Assembly (NCBI RefSeq): GCF_022200785.1 | Contig: NZ_CP087585.1 | Span: forward strand, 2,852,001-2,916,000 | DNA length: 64,000 nucleotides | Origin: Pedobacter mucosus | GTDB taxonomy: Bacteria > Bacteroidota > Bacteroidia > Sphingobacteriales > Sphingobacteriaceae | Direction: 5' to 3' | Shown: positions 63,088 through 64,000 of the stretch, in pieces | Numbering within the stretch: the stretch's first letter is position 1 | Layout of the letters: every line of letters starts with the position of its first letter | Program-made: the position numbers and the translations under genes | Notes under the pieces: generated by a model | What the model saw: only the letters and a program-made list of their open reading frames with translations | The model's database searches: none | What the model was told of the DNA's origin: nothing

Positions 63088-64000
63088 ATGATAATAGAAA
63101 AAAAATTAAGAAAATATATACCTCAGGATTTAGCAATAACCTGGGACAGTTTAGAACCACATTTTACAGAATTACAGCAAAGAGAAATCAATAACGTTGG
63201 GGAACTGGAGCAATGGTTAAAAGATCGCTCGGAATTAGAAGCCGCCTTGGAAGAAGATTTTGCGTGGAGATATATTAAAATGAGTTGCGATACGGCCAAC
63301 GAAGAGTTGGTTAAAAGTTTCCAATATTTTGCGACAGACATTGAGCCGAAAATATCGCCAATCTCGAACAGGTTAAATGAAAAATTCACGGCTAGTGTGT
63401 ATGTTGATGAACTGGATAAAGAAAAATTCTTTGTTTACAGCAGAGCGATTAAAAAGGCTTTAGAGCTTTATAGAGAAGAGAATATTGAATTATTTACTGA
63501 ACTACAGGTAAAACAACAAAAATATCAAGGCATTACTGGTGCCATGAGCGTGGAAATAAATGGACAAGAATATACGCTCGAACAAGCTTCTATTTTTGTT
63601 AAAGATTTAAACCGGGATATTCGAGAAAATGCTTGGAAAACGATTCAACAACGTCGATTGGTTGACAAAGACGACTTGAATATTTTGTTTGATGAATTGA
63701 TACAATTGCGAAATCAAGTGGCATTAAATGCTGGCTTCGAAAACTATCGCGATTACATGTTTCAAGCTTTGGGTCGGTTCGATTATACACCTCAAGATTG
63801 TTATGATTTCGCTGAAGCAATTGAACAGGAAATTGTACCAATCCTAAAAGAACAAGCAGAGAAACGTCGCGAAGCGTTAAATTTAGAAAGCTTAAAACCT
63901 TGGGATATGGAAGTTAGCATCAGTGGAAAAGCTGCTTTAAAGCCTTTCAATAATGGTGATGAACTAATTAATAAAAGCATTGAATGTTTTAATGCAATTG
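63088..64000 (+). CDS. M3 family oligoendopeptidase (3' end outside the window)
   Basis: The frame from ATG 63088 stays open to the last base (304 complete codons). It reads MIIEKKLRKYIPQDLAITW with QLVxx-type segments FVYSRAIKKALELY, GITGAMSVEINGQEYTLEQA, NRDIRENAWKTIQQRR, LIQLRNQVALNAGFENYRDYMFQALGRFDYTPQDCYDF. This is the N-terminal helical part of M3 oligopeptidases of the PepF/thimet type; FENYRDYMF is especially typical. The HExxH zinc motif would lie further right, so activity cannot be judged. Two short minus-strand frames inside it are shadows. Confidence 0.88.
   Translation, partial: MIIEKKLRKYIPQDLAITWDSLEPHFTELQQREINNVGELEQWLKDRSELEAALEEDFAWRYIKMSCDTANEELVKSFQYFATDIEPKISPISNRLNEKFTASVYVDELDKEKFFVYSRAIKKALELYREENIELFTELQVKQQKYQGITGAMSVEINGQEYTLEQASIFVKDLNRDIRENAWKTIQQRRLVDKDDLNILFDELIQLRNQVALNAGFENYRDYMFQALGRFDYTPQDCYDFAEAIEQEIVPILKEQAEKRREALNLESLKPWDMEVSISGKAALKPFNNGDELINKSIECFNAI

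Overview
The window reads as a chromosomal segment of a Bacteroidota, most likely family Sphingobacteriaceae (Pedobacter or a close relative). The grounds are low-GC coding sequence, a Bacteroidota-type 16S rRNA, promoters of the TTTG-N19-TAnnTTTG class, almost no Shine-Dalgarno sequences, a SusC/SusD pair, a PorT-family protein, two Skp/OmpH paralogues beside BamA, and many family-typical proteins such as DUF4835, DUF6089 and DUF4468. The genus is an inference, because no database search was possible.

Layout. Positions 1-1640 hold the 3' flank and the whole 16S rRNA gene on the minus strand. Upstream of it lie three tandem rrn promoters (1991-2248) and about 1.2 kb of non-coding DNA with several repeat elements. 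Positions 3531-6961 hold a conserved cluster: bamD, an RNA polymerase omega-like gene, coaBC and a DUF4835 gene. Positions 7186-9591 hold a BlaI/M56 (BlaR1-like) regulatory pair under a promoter with two operators. They are followed by recN, a tandem pair of carboxypeptidase-regulatory-domain proteins, a PA0069-type radical SAM gene, convergent clpC, and a susD/susC pair with no enzymes beside it. Positions 23764-29275 carry translation and RNA genes (ettA, DUF1456, DbpA-like helicase) and small conserved genes. Positions 29369-39681 are rich in membrane transport: an amtB/porin pair, two APC permeases either side of a membrane pyrophosphatase, and MarC. Positions 39833-49010 hold rsmB-like, a periplasmic-binding-fold lipoprotein, guaA, dCMP deaminase, an FHS sugar transporter, LysE and a PurF-type amidotransferase. 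Positions 49218-58198 form a minus-strand cell-envelope cluster: hydrolase, CBS-ACT, nadK, DUF6089, uppS, bamA, two ompH genes, then murI. The right end carries yqeY, an SDR gene, porT, ubiE/menG, engB, a UbiA-type prenyltransferase and the start of an M3 oligopeptidase cut by the window edge.

How the genes work together. Two blocks build the outer membrane: bamD at the left, and bamA, two Skp-like chaperones, uppS and murI at the right. Purine and pyrimidine supply is represented by guaA, the PurF-like enzyme and dCMP deaminase. MenG and the UbiA-type enzyme point to menaquinone synthesis.

Most of the window is ordinary core genome. The most informative non-routine signals are regulatory: three rrn promoters sharing a motif inside the spacer, a BlaI promoter with twin 16-bp palindromes and an M56 sensor whose external part is a 20-residue tandem repeat, and many genes whose ATG lies 3-8 nt after the -7 element, which suggests leaderless mRNAs. 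I found no CRISPR array, prophage, transposase or convincing defence system.
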